From Alphaproteobacteria bacterium (lineage in GTDB: Bacteria > Pseudomonadota > Alphaproteobacteria > UBA2136 > UBA6156): DNA of 7,932 nucleotides. This document shows positions 1-5,601 of this stretch, piece by piece. The notes below the pieces were generated by a model. It was not told where the DNA came from. It did not search any database and was given only the letters and a program-made list of their open reading frames with translations. The position numbers and the translations under genes are program-made. The stretch covers positions 1 to 7,932 of the forward strand of contig JAIXXE010000172.1 in the NCBI GenBank assembly GCA_027490875.1, read 5' to 3'. Each line of letters starts with the position of its first letter. Within the stretch, counting starts at the first letter, position 1.

Positions 1-1818
1 GGGCCCCAGCAGCCGTGCCCCGCTGGTTTGTGGAAAGCTGCGGGCCAAGGTGACAGTGGCGGCCTGCACCTCGGCTTCCCGCTTCCCGCTCAGCTGCACC
101 AGAATGCTGCGGCCAAAGGGGCTGTCGGCAAAGGCAAGGCGGGCGGTAAGCTCGGTTTGGTAAAAGGCATCGCGGGCATGGTTAAGCAAGGCGGTAAACA
201 GCGGGTGGGCTGGGTCGTGGGTTTGAATCAGCACCTGCCCGGGGCGCTCGGCCCGTCCGGCCCGCCCTGCAACTTGGTACAGCTGCTGAAAGCAGCGCTC
301 GGCACTACGGGCTTCATTTTGCGCCAGGCCCATGTCGCCATCAACCACCGCCACCATGGTCAGATAGGGGAAGTGGTGCCCCTTCACCACCATTTGGGTG
401 CCGACCAGAATATCTACCTCGCGCGCGGCCATACTGGCCACCAGTGCAGCCACTTGGGGGGCGGTGGTCAGGGCGTCGCTGTCGGCCACGGCGACCCGTG
501 CGGTGGGGAACGCCGCCTGCACCTCGGCCACCACCTTGCGGGTGCCGGGGCCGTAGGTGGTGAGTTCGGCGCTGCTGCAGGTGGGGCAGGCATCGGGGTA
601 GTTTTCGGCGTAGCCGCAGCAATGGCATTGCAACCTGTCGCCATGCACCACCAGTGTGGTGCTGCAACGCGGGCAGCCGCGCCGCGCCCCACAGCTGCGG
701 CACACCAGCAAGGGCGCATTGCCCCGTCGGTTCAGAAACAGCAGGCTCTGTTCGCCCTTGGCCAAGGTTGCGGCCAACGCCTGCTTAATCGGCCCCGAAA
801 GATGCTGCCCATGGCCAGGTTTGTGGTTTTTCAGGTCAATCAGGGCCATGGTGGCATGGCCAGCCGCCCCGTGGCGTTGGCTTAGCGGCAGCAGGCCATA
901 TTTGCCTGTTTGCGCATGATGATACGTTTCCAGCGACGGCGTGGCGCTGCCCAGCACGCAGGGGCTACCCCACAGGTTGGCCAGCTGCACGGCACTGTCG
1001 CGGCCGTGGTACCGAAAGCCCTCGGCCTGTTTGTACGATGGGTCTTGCTCCTCATCCACCACCACCAGCCCAAGGTTTTGGTAGGGCAAAAACAAGGCGC
1101 TGCGGGCCCCAACCACCACCACGGGCTCGCCGCGTGCCACCCGCCACCACGCGGCCTTGCGGGCCCCCGCCGCCACGCCACTGTGCCATGCCAAGCAGTT
1201 AGGTTTAGCGGGGTCGCCAGTTGCCCCCACCAAAGCCCCCGCCACCCGCTGGAGCAGCTGCGGCGTGAGCGCAATTTCCGGCACCAGCAACAGGGCTTGC
1301 TTTTGCTGGTGCAGCAGGGTTCGCAGCAGCTCGATGTACACCTCGGTTTTGCCGCTGCCGGTCACGCCATCCAGCAGCCATGCTTTAAAACCGGTATTGG
1401 CTTGAATAGCCGTCACGGCTGCCTGTTGCTGTGCGCTTAGCACCACGGCGGGAACGGCTTCCATCGCCTTCGTCTTAGGTTTGGTGATGCGTTTGGGTAA
1501 ATCGGGCACCGTACCTTGCACCAAGGCAGCTCGCAGCCCCTCGCCAGGTGGCGCCAAGTTGTAGCGGGCAATCCACCGATAGAAGGCCAGCGTGGCGGGT
1601 TTAAGCGGGGGCACATCGGGCATGGGGTCGGCCCGCTTCAGCGCTCCAAAGGGCGAACTGGCCAGATTTTCCACCACCACGCCCACACTGCCCGCCCTGC
1701 CAACCGGAATGCGCACCCAGCTGCCCACGGCCAGTGGCGCGGCTACCGCATAATCCAGCAGGGTTGGGAGCGCCCGCGGCACCAACACACGCACCACAGG
1801 GCTTTGGGTAAAATCCAT
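1..1818 (-). CDS. priA: Primosomal replication-restart helicase PriA, C-terminus cut by window edge
   Basis: PriA is a 3'-5' superfamily 2 DNA helicase that binds abandoned forks and reloads the replisome. My translation from the ATG at 1818 stays open for 606 codons to base 1. An N-terminal fork-binding domain (about residues 8-102) leads into the helicase: Walker A GVTGSGKT (151-158), motif II DEEQ (255-258), LGSATPSLE (288-296), GTQMVVKGHHFP (473-484) and QVAGRAGRA (515-523). The zinc-binding insert has eight cysteines in four CxxC pairs (373/376, 382/385, 398/401, 411/414). About 55-65 C-terminal residues should lie outside the window, judged from E. coli PriA. The start is supported by AAGG six bases upstream. 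Two oddities: Walker A lies about 70 residues earlier than in E. coli because the winged-helix region is missing, and motif II has Q where most PriA proteins have H. The gene is transcribed divergently from DUF484-xerC, an arrangement I recall from alphaproteobacteria. Confidence 0.96.
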   Translation of the reverse strand, partial: MDFTQSPVVRVLVPRALPTLLDYAVAAPLAVGSWVRIPVGRAGSVGVVVENLASSPFGALKRADPMPDVPPLKPATLAFYRWIARYNLAPPGEGLRAALVQGTVPDLPKRITKPKTKAMEAVPAVVLSAQQQAAVTAIQANTGFKAWLLDGVTGSGKTEVYIELLRTLLHQQKQALLLVPEIALTPQLLQRVAGALVGATGDPAKPNCLAWHSGVAAGARKAAWWRVARGEPVVVVGARSALFLPYQNLGLVVVDEEQDPSYKQAEGFRYHGRDSAVQLANLWGSPCVLGSATPSLETYHHAQTGKYGLLPLSQRHGAAGHATMALIDLKNHKPGHGQHLSGPIKQALAATLAKGEQSLLFLNRRGNAPLLVCRSCGARRGCPRCSTTLVVHGDRLQCHCCGYAENYPDACPTCSSAELTTYGPGTRKVVAEVQAAFPTARVAVADSDALTTAPQVAALVASMAAREVDILVGTQMVVKGHHFPYLTMVAVVDGDMGLAQNEARSAERCFQQLYQVAGRAGRAERPGQVLIQTHDPAHPLFTALLNHARDAFYQTELTARLAFADSPFGRSILVQLSGKREAEVQAATVTLARSFPQTSGARLLGP

Positions 1819-1824
1819 GGTGCA

Positions 1825-1829
1825 CCTTG
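1825..1829 (-). promoter_or_regulatory. Ribosome binding site of priA
   Basis: On the minus strand AAGGT stands six bases before the ATG at 1818. It is the best Shine-Dalgarno match near the 5' end of the frame and supports this start. It lies just downstream of the palindromic leader structure at 1840-1865. Confidence 0.5.
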
Positions 1830-1839
1830 GCAAGAAAGC

Positions 1840-1891
1840 GAGAGTTGGGCAAGCTCTCTCCCAACGGCCATCGCTCCCGCAAGGGGGAGCG
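1840..1891 (-). promoter_or_regulatory. Palindromic elements in the priA leader / priA-DUF484 spacer
   Basis: Two structures lie in the 202-bp divergent spacer. The first is a clean hairpin, CGCTCCC at 1872-1878 against GGGAGCG at 1885-1891, with a 6-base loop. The second has GTTGGG (1844-1849) complementary to CCCAAC (1860-1865), while GAGAG (1840-1844) is complementary to CTCTC (1854-1858 or 1856-1860). Those two pairings interlock, so in RNA they could form an H-type pseudoknot or two alternative hairpins. The structure ends about 20 bases before the priA start codon. Neither hairpin has a T tract, so they do not look like terminators. I see no convincing promoter in the spacer on either strand. 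The role is unknown; a dispersed palindromic repeat or a priA leader structure are both possible. Confidence 0.4.
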
Positions 1892-2020
1892 CGCCGGCAA
1901 GAGGGGCCCAGACGCTGGGGAGCAAGTGCTCGACCCGCGTGGTGGCTGGTGGATTTGGCTTTCGCCGTTTCCCACCACACCCCAATCTCTATGCCGTGGC
2001 CAACCAACCAACCTGACAAA

Positions 2021-2767
2021 ATGCCTGACATGCCCCTTAAAAAACTGAAAACTATAGTAAAAGCCGCCAAAAAGCCACTGGTAAAGCCGCTGGTAAAGCC
2101 GCTGGTAAAACCTAAGGCCGCCCCTTCGGCCAAGGCCGTTTTGGCGTACTTACAGGCCCATCCGCAGTTCCTGAAGGCCCACGCTGCCGCCCTGCTGCAG
2201 CCGGGGGTGGCCAAGGCCCCGCAGCGGGTGGCGAACCTCTTTTCCCTCCATGCGGTGCGTGCTGGCGATGCCGAAAGTAAGCTCAAGGCCCTTAAAAAGC
2301 GGCATACCCAGTTGCTGGCGATTGCCGCCGCCAACGCCAACGCCACCACCCAAGCCCACAGCGCCGTGCTTACCGTTTTGGCAGCTGCCACCACGGCCGA
2401 CCTCAGCAAGGCGCTGCAAGGGCCCTTTAAGCAGGCTCTGGGGCTACACGGGGCACGGCTGCTGCGCGTAGGGCCAGCGGGCAGCGCCACCGCGCTAACC
2501 TTGGCGCAGCTGGATGGCTTCTGCCCGCAGCTGCTTAACTTGGGCCCTTATAAAGCCGAAACCCACGGGGCGCTGTTCGGCCCGCAGGGGAAAACGCTAA
2601 AAAGCTGTGCCCTGTTACGCTTGGTACTGCCCCATCTGCCGCCCGAACACGCGTGGGGGCTGCTGGCATTGGGCAGCGAATCGGCCACGCATTTTCATGC
2701 CGGGCAGGGCACCGACCTGCTGGAGTTTCTGCGCCATGTGGTGAGCCTTAAGGCGGCGGCGCTCTAG
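2021..2767 (+). CDS. DUF484 family protein, partner gene of xerC
   Basis: The 248-residue product resembles the DUF484 family (E. coli YigA), whose gene commonly precedes xerC and whose biochemical role is not established; its fold is GAF-like. Visible family features are the N-terminal segment VLAYLQAHPQFLKAHAAALL (about 40-59), a helical charged stretch (about 80-115), a LFGPQGK turn (185-191) and the C-terminal GLLALGSESATHFHAGQGTD (213-232), matching the family's 'LLALGS...F.P..GTD' ending. It lies 3 bp before xerC, so the two are probably translated from one transcript. The first 38 residues are unusual: they are lysine-rich and contain a KPLV tandem repeat. The start is uncertain. In-frame ATGs stand at 1991, 2021 and 2030 and none has a good Shine-Dalgarno sequence; 2021 is a compromise. 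The frame is open back to 1817, but that part overlaps the palindromic spacer and looks non-coding. Confidence 0.88.
   Translation: MPDMPLKKLKTIVKAAKKPLVKPLVKPLVKPKAAPSAKAVLAYLQAHPQFLKAHAAALLQPGVAKAPQRVANLFSLHAVRAGDAESKLKALKKRHTQLLAIAAANANATTQAHSAVLTVLAAATTADLSKALQGPFKQALGLHGARLLRVGPAGSATALTLAQLDGFCPQLLNLGPYKAETHGALFGPQGKTLKSCALLRLVLPHLPPEHAWGLLALGSESATHFHAGQGTDLLEFLRHVVSLKAAAL
2072..2107 (+). repeat. 12-bp tandem repeat, three copies, inside the DUF484 gene
   Basis: The unit AAGCCGCTGGTA occurs three times head to tail (2072-2083, 2084-2095, 2096-2107); the first copy differs by one base (A for G at the sixth position). Each unit encodes Lys-Pro-Leu-Val, giving KPLVKPLVKPLVKP in the basic N-terminal tail. 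The unit is a multiple of three, so copy-number change would alter tail length without breaking the frame. Confidence 0.9.
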
Positions 2768-2770
2768 GCC

Positions 2771-3715
2771 ATGGGCCAAACCATGCCGCCTTTGGTGCAG
2801 GCCTTTTGCGATTGGTCGGCGCAGGTTAGGCGCCAAAGCCCCCATACGGTGGCGGCCTACGGGCGCGATTTAACCGCCATGTGCGAGTTTTGGGCGCAGC
2901 ATTTGCAGGTGCCCGAGGTCTCTCTGCCCGTGCTGCGCCGCCTGCAGCCCGATGACGTGCAGGCCTACCTGGCCCATCGGTTGCGGCCCACAGGGCATGG
3001 GGTTACGGCCAAGGCCAGCTTAAACCGCCACCTTTCCTCGCTGCGCAGCTTTGGTAAGTGGCTGAAACGCTCGCAGGGAGTGGTCATCCCTGCGCTGGCG
3101 GGCCTGCGAGGGCTTAAGGCCCCTGCCCCATTGCCCAAGGCGCTGAACGAAGCACAAACCTTCGATTTACTCGGCGCCGTGGCCCCGCCCCCCGTGCGCG
3201 GCACCGATAACCGCAAGCGCCCGCAACAGACGCGTAACCTGGCGCTGCTGCTGGTGCTGTACGGCTTGGGGCTGCGGATTAGCGAGGCCCTTAGCCTTAC
3301 GCGGGCCGATGCCACGCGGGCCACGCTGACTGTTACAGGCAAGGGCAACAAGCAGCGGCAAATCCCGCTGCCGCTGGCGGTGCGGAGCGCACTAGATGAC
3401 TGGATGAAGTGCAGCCAACAGTGGCCGCCCGAGACCCCGCTGTTTCCTAATGCCCAAGGCAAGGCCCTCACGCCTCGTATGGCGCAAAAAATGCTAAAGG
3501 CAGCGCGGGAAAGCCTGAACCTGCCCGCTCACGCCACACCGCACGCGCTGCGCCACAGCTTTGCCACCCATCTGTTGCATGGCGGGGCCGACCTTCGCAC
3601 GGTGCAGGAACTGCTCGGCCACCGCCAGCTGGCCACCACGCAGCGGTATTTGGCGGCCGACATCGGCCACCTGCTCAAAACCCACCAAAAGGCTCACCCG
3701 CTGGGGAAGAAGTAG
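2771..3715 (+). CDS. xerC: Tyrosine recombinase XerC
   Basis: XerC works with XerD at the dif site to resolve chromosome dimers in the septal region, normally under FtsK control. The 314-residue protein has the usual size. Residues about 5-100 form the core-binding helical domain (SPHTVAAYGRDL at 23-34). The catalytic domain follows, with R169 in GLGLRISEAL, K191 in VTGKGNKQRQIPL, H258 and R261 in HALRHSFATHLL, H284 in ELLGH, and the nucleophile Y293 in TTQRYL. All catalytic positions are therefore present and the protein should be active. XerD is very similar, but the preceding DUF484 gene and its position opposite priA point to XerC. The ATG at 2771 lies 3 bp after the DUF484 stop; M5 (2783) is an alternative. 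AAGGCGG about 13 bases upstream is a weak, distant ribosome binding site, so translational coupling is likely. No plus-strand terminator with a T tract follows. Confidence 0.95.
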   Translation: MGQTMPPLVQAFCDWSAQVRRQSPHTVAAYGRDLTAMCEFWAQHLQVPEVSLPVLRRLQPDDVQAYLAHRLRPTGHGVTAKASLNRHLSSLRSFGKWLKRSQGVVIPALAGLRGLKAPAPLPKALNEAQTFDLLGAVAPPPVRGTDNRKRPQQTRNLALLLVLYGLGLRISEALSLTRADATRATLTVTGKGNKQRQIPLPLAVRSALDDWMKCSQQWPPETPLFPNAQGKALTPRMAQKMLKAARESLNLPAHATPHALRHSFATHLLHGGADLRTVQELLGHRQLATTQRYLAADIGHLLKTHQKAHPLGKK

Positions 3716-3719
3716 CCTC

Positions 3720-3752
3720 CAAAAACAGAAAACCCCCGCCATGTGGCGGGGG
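3720..3752 (-). terminator. Intrinsic terminator of the dapD-like gene
   Basis: CCCCCGCC (3733-3740) and GGCGGGGG (3745-3752) form a perfect 8-bp GC stem around a 4-base loop. Read on the minus strand the hairpin is followed by TTTTCTGTTTTTGG, a good U-rich tail, and it lies 48 bp past the stop codon at 3800. Read on the plus strand it is followed only by ATTCCTGCG, so it should be a poor terminator for xerC, although it may still slow polymerase. Confidence 0.8.
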
Positions 3753-3799
3753 ATTCCTGCGTCCTTGCGGATGCTCGTGTTGTCAGCTTTCGGGGGGCG

Positions 3800-4609
3800 T
3801 CATACTAACCAACCTGGCATGGACAACTTGGCAAGGAACTCAAAGTCTTGCTCTGTCAGAGTGGTCCTTTCTCCGCCCCAAAGTGACCCAGCCGAGACCT
3901 TTTCGCCATCCTCTGGAATGATATGCATCAAGAGTGGTGGCCTCCAATCGACATAATCGATGACGGGGTATTCACCGGTCATCTTGAGGCTGACTTCGCT
4001 GTCACGGAGCCATTCGAGGTCGATGGCCTTGTTCCCCGACCACGCCACGTTGGGCAGCAGGCCCAAAATGCCATCCACATTGAGCTCGCGTGGCTTCACA
4101 AAGTGCCGCGAGTGCGCGGTGAGCTTCATGTAGGCCGTGGCCAGCGAGGTCGGCTTCACATCGTCGAAGATGATGACGAGCTTGAAGGGTTGGAGATTCC
4201 GAGCATACAACCTGTTGCCATGCCTCTCGATATCCCTCAGGTGCCACGCGATCTGGACATTGGGGTGCTCTTTCCCCGCGGCTGCATCCCAATAGGGCTT
4301 GAAGAGATACTCAAGGGTGTTCGCCATTTTAGGCGTCACATCCAGCACCAGTTCGCTCTGCCGCCAGAGCGCCGCGTTGCTGTCGTCAAACAGCCCCGCC
4401 GCGTAGACATAGCAGGCGAAGCTGGCAAGGTTTTGCCCCTGCCAGTTGAGCACCGGGTAGGTGCCAGTCAGCACTTTGCCGTTGCCGAGCTGGCTTGACT
4501 GCTGCCGGAAGATGCCCCAACCGAGAGGCTTGCGGAAACAGGGTTTGGCTTGAAGTTCACCAACGAAAGCCTTGAAGTCTTCCTTGGTGTTCATGTCGGT
4601 GACGGGCAT
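3800..4609 (-). CDS. DapD-like protein: N-terminal domain of tetrahydrodipicolinate N-succinyltransferase without the acyltransferase domain
   Basis: DapD transfers a succinyl group from succinyl-CoA to tetrahydrodipicolinate in lysine and diaminopimelate synthesis. This 269-residue product matches, from memory of the family, the N-terminal half of the longer (about 400 aa) DapD form: AKPCFRKPLGWGI (21-33), YPVLNW (51-56), AYMKLTAHS (159-167) and LNVDGILGLLPNVAW (176-190), then IDYVDW (217-222) and HIIPEDG (229-235). In full-length DapD the last blocks lead into a left-handed beta-helix of hexapeptide repeats that holds the active site. Here only about 35 residues follow and the frame stops, with a terminator 48 bp further on, so no room remains for that domain. 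It is unlikely to be a working succinyltransferase alone. The gene appears lower in GC than its neighbours and has its own promoter and leader. The start at 4609 is supported by AGAGGA at 4617-4622; M6 (4594) would match the typical DapD start but lacks a ribosome binding site. The reading frame is confident, the family fairly confident, the function unknown. Confidence 0.8.
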   Translation of the reverse strand: MPVTDMNTKEDFKAFVGELQAKPCFRKPLGWGIFRQQSSQLGNGKVLTGTYPVLNWQGQNLASFACYVYAAGLFDDSNAALWRQSELVLDVTPKMANTLEYLFKPYWDAAAGKEHPNVQIAWHLRDIERHGNRLYARNLQPFKLVIIFDDVKPTSLATAYMKLTAHSRHFVKPRELNVDGILGLLPNVAWSGNKAIDLEWLRDSEVSLKMTGEYPVIDYVDWRPPLLMHIIPEDGEKVSAGSLWGGERTTLTEQDFEFLAKLSMPGWLV

Positions 4610-4616
4610 GGCCGCG

Positions 4617-4622
4617 TCCTCT
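4617..4622 (-). promoter_or_regulatory. Ribosome binding site of the dapD-like gene
   Basis: AGAGGA on the minus strand lies 7 bases before the ATG at 4609 and decides between that start and the internal ATG at 4594. It sits 8 bases after the last leader hairpin, so the hairpin could influence access to it. Confidence 0.6.
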
Positions 4623-4630
4623 TTTGCTAG

Positions 4631-4706
4631 GGGTTACAAGAACCCGTGACCAGCTGCCCCTCAAGGCAACTCCGAAGCGGTAGGGCGCACCCTTATGGGC
4701 AGCCGA
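4631..4706 (-). promoter_or_regulatory. Structured 5' leader of the dapD-like gene (candidate cis-regulatory RNA)
   Basis: On the minus strand TCGGCTGCCC (4706-4697) can pair with GGGCAGCTGG (4659-4650) as a 10-bp helix with two G-U pairs. It encloses two small hairpins: AGGG/CCCT (4693-4690 with 4685-4682, loop TGCG) and CCG/CGG (4680-4678 with 4674-4672). Together they would form a three-way junction. A competing local hairpin, GTTGCC (4670-4665) with GGCAGC (4658-4653), uses the same 3' strand. A separate hairpin, GGGTT/AACCC (4645-4641 with 4635-4631), stands just before the ribosome binding site. I do not recognise a known riboswitch class; it does not show the conserved core of the lysine riboswitch. 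The structure is read by eye, without a folding calculation. Confidence 0.4.
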
Positions 4707-4723
4707 TAGGTCTGGGTAAAATA

Positions 4724-4753
4724 TGGATACTCTCTAAATTACATACTGGTCAA
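4724..4753 (-). promoter_or_regulatory. Candidate sigma-70 promoter of the dapD-like gene
   Basis: On the minus strand TTGACC (4753-4748) and TATCCA (4729-4724) are separated by 18 bp. The region is locally AT-rich, in contrast to the surrounding genes. It starts directly where the rpsD terminator ends, which suits a separately transcribed unit. Transcription from here would give a leader of roughly 110 nt. The -10 match is imperfect. Confidence 0.45.
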
Positions 4754-4783
4754 CAAAAAATCCCCCGCAGGGGATTTTTTGTT
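4752..4783 (-). terminator. Intrinsic terminator of rpsD
   Basis: A perfect 14-bp inverted repeat (4752-4765 and 4770-4783) with a 4-base loop has a CCCC/GGGG core flanked by six A and six T. It begins 8 bp after the rpsD stop codon. The symmetrical A/T flanks make it a terminator in both directions, but the only gene reading into it is rpsD on the minus strand. Confidence 0.92.
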
Positions 4784-4791
4784 ATTTTATT

Positions 4792-5439
4792 CTAGCGGTT
4801 ATAGAATTCCACCACCAGATTCGGGTTCATCTGCACGGGGTATGGCACGTCATCCAGCACGGGCAGGCGCACGAAGGTGCCCTTGAACTCGGCGGGCGTG
4901 AAGGTCAGGTACTCGGGCACCTGACGCTCCATTTTCTGAACGCTTTCGGCTACTTGAGGGATGCCACGGCTCTTTTCGCGCAGTTCCACAACATCGTTGG
5001 GCTCGCAGCGGTAGCTGGCAATGTTCACCACCTTGCCGTTGACCAGCACGTGCTTGTGGTTAATCAGCTGACGGGCCGCAAAGATGCTTGGGGCAATGTT
5101 CAGGCGGTACATCAGGGCGTCGAGGCGGCTTTCCAGCAGGCCAATCAGGTTCTCGCTGGTGTCGCCCTTGCGGCGGGCGGCTTCGGCGTAAATGTTGAAG
5201 AACTGACGCTCGGTCATGCCGCCGTAGTATGTCTTTAATTTCTGTTTTTCGCGCAGCTGAATGCCGTAATCGGTCAGCTTCTTGCGGCGGCCACCATGCT
5301 GGCCTGGGTTGTTGCTGCGCTTGTTAACCGGCGCTTTGGCGCTGCCCCACAGGTTTTCGCCAAACACACGGGTAAACTTGCCTTTTGGGGCGGTGCGGCG
5401 GTTATGATTGGGTAGTGTATTTTTAGAGACTTTGGTCAT
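4792..5439 (-). CDS. rpsD: 30S ribosomal protein S4
   Basis: S4 is a primary 16S rRNA-binding protein that starts assembly of the small subunit body and helps keep decoding accurate. The 215-residue product is clearly S4: NLWGSAKAPVNKR (29-41), NPGQHGGRRKKLTDYG (44-59), QLREKQKLKTYYG (61-73), RRKGDTSENLIGLLESRLD (89-107), an S4 RNA-binding domain at about 104-164 containing HVLVNGKVVNI (130-140), and the terminal VPYPVQMNPNLVVEFYNR. It is about 10 residues longer than the usual alphaproteobacterial protein, the extra being at the N-terminus before ENLWG. The ATG at 5439 has AAGGA 9 bases upstream; another ATG at 5448 is out of frame and reads only a few codons. The gene has its own strong promoter and terminator, so it appears to be monocistronic. 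Confidence 0.98.
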   Translation of the reverse strand: MTKVSKNTLPNHNRRTAPKGKFTRVFGENLWGSAKAPVNKRSNNPGQHGGRRKKLTDYGIQLREKQKLKTYYGGMTERQFFNIYAEAARRKGDTSENLIGLLESRLDALMYRLNIAPSIFAARQLINHKHVLVNGKVVNIASYRCEPNDVVELREKSRGIPQVAESVQKMERQVPEYLTFTPAEFKGTFVRLPVLDDVPYPVQMNPNLVVEFYNR

Positions 5440-5538
5440 CTAAGGTCATCCTTATTCCGTTTCCATCTGCAACGTGTTTCAGGCCCAGCGTTCGCAATTT
5501 TGGCTTGCACCAAAACCAACACAGGGGTTGCGAGTGGG

Positions 5539-5567
5539 CGTATACGGTGCCGAGGCTGGCTTGTCAA
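5539..5567 (-). promoter_or_regulatory. rpsD: Strong sigma-70 type promoter of rpsD
   Basis: On the minus strand TTGACA (5567-5562) and TATACG (5544-5539) are 17 bp apart, close to the consensus for a housekeeping promoter. The start of transcription would fall near 5532, giving a leader of about 93 nt before rpsD. The -35 box lies inside a perfect 13-base palindrome GGCTTGTCAAGCC (5558-5570, centre at 5564). The leader contains one small inverted repeat, TTTTGG/CCAAAA around 5498-5515. Apart from these elements the 162-bp spacer 5440-5601 shows nothing I can name. Confidence 0.85.
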
Positions 5568-5601
5568 GCCTTCGGGCTGTGCTTGCGGCGTAGTACCCTG
5601 T

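Noticed and set aside
28..885. Long plus-strand open frame of 285 codons, with others at 910-1440 and 1516-2016
   Set aside because: All lie antisense to priA, are rich in His, Gly and Ala as expected from the complement of a GC-rich gene, and show no family motif, whereas the minus-strand frame contains every PriA motif.
1817..2020. N-terminal extension of the DUF484 frame back to an ATG at 1817
   Set aside because: The extension overlaps the priA start and translates the palindromic spacer; it has no ribosome binding site and no relation to the family.
3923..4498. Plus-strand frame of 191 codons opposite the dapD-like gene
   Set aside because: It has no ribosome binding site or recognisable motif, and the minus-strand frame matches a protein family in several separate blocks.
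4607..4720. Lysine riboswitch upstream of the dapD-like gene
   Set aside because: The leader is shorter than the usual lysine riboswitch and I cannot find its conserved core; only a generic structured leader can be supported.
4631..4720. tRNA or other small structural RNA in the rpsD/dapD-like spacer
   Set aside because: There is no acceptor stem, no T-loop consensus and no anticodon arm; the hairpins do not arrange into a cloverleaf.
5574..5600. Terminator for recO
   Set aside because: CAAGC/GCTTG gives only a 5-bp stem with an 11-base loop and no T tract follows; it also overlaps the rpsD promoter.
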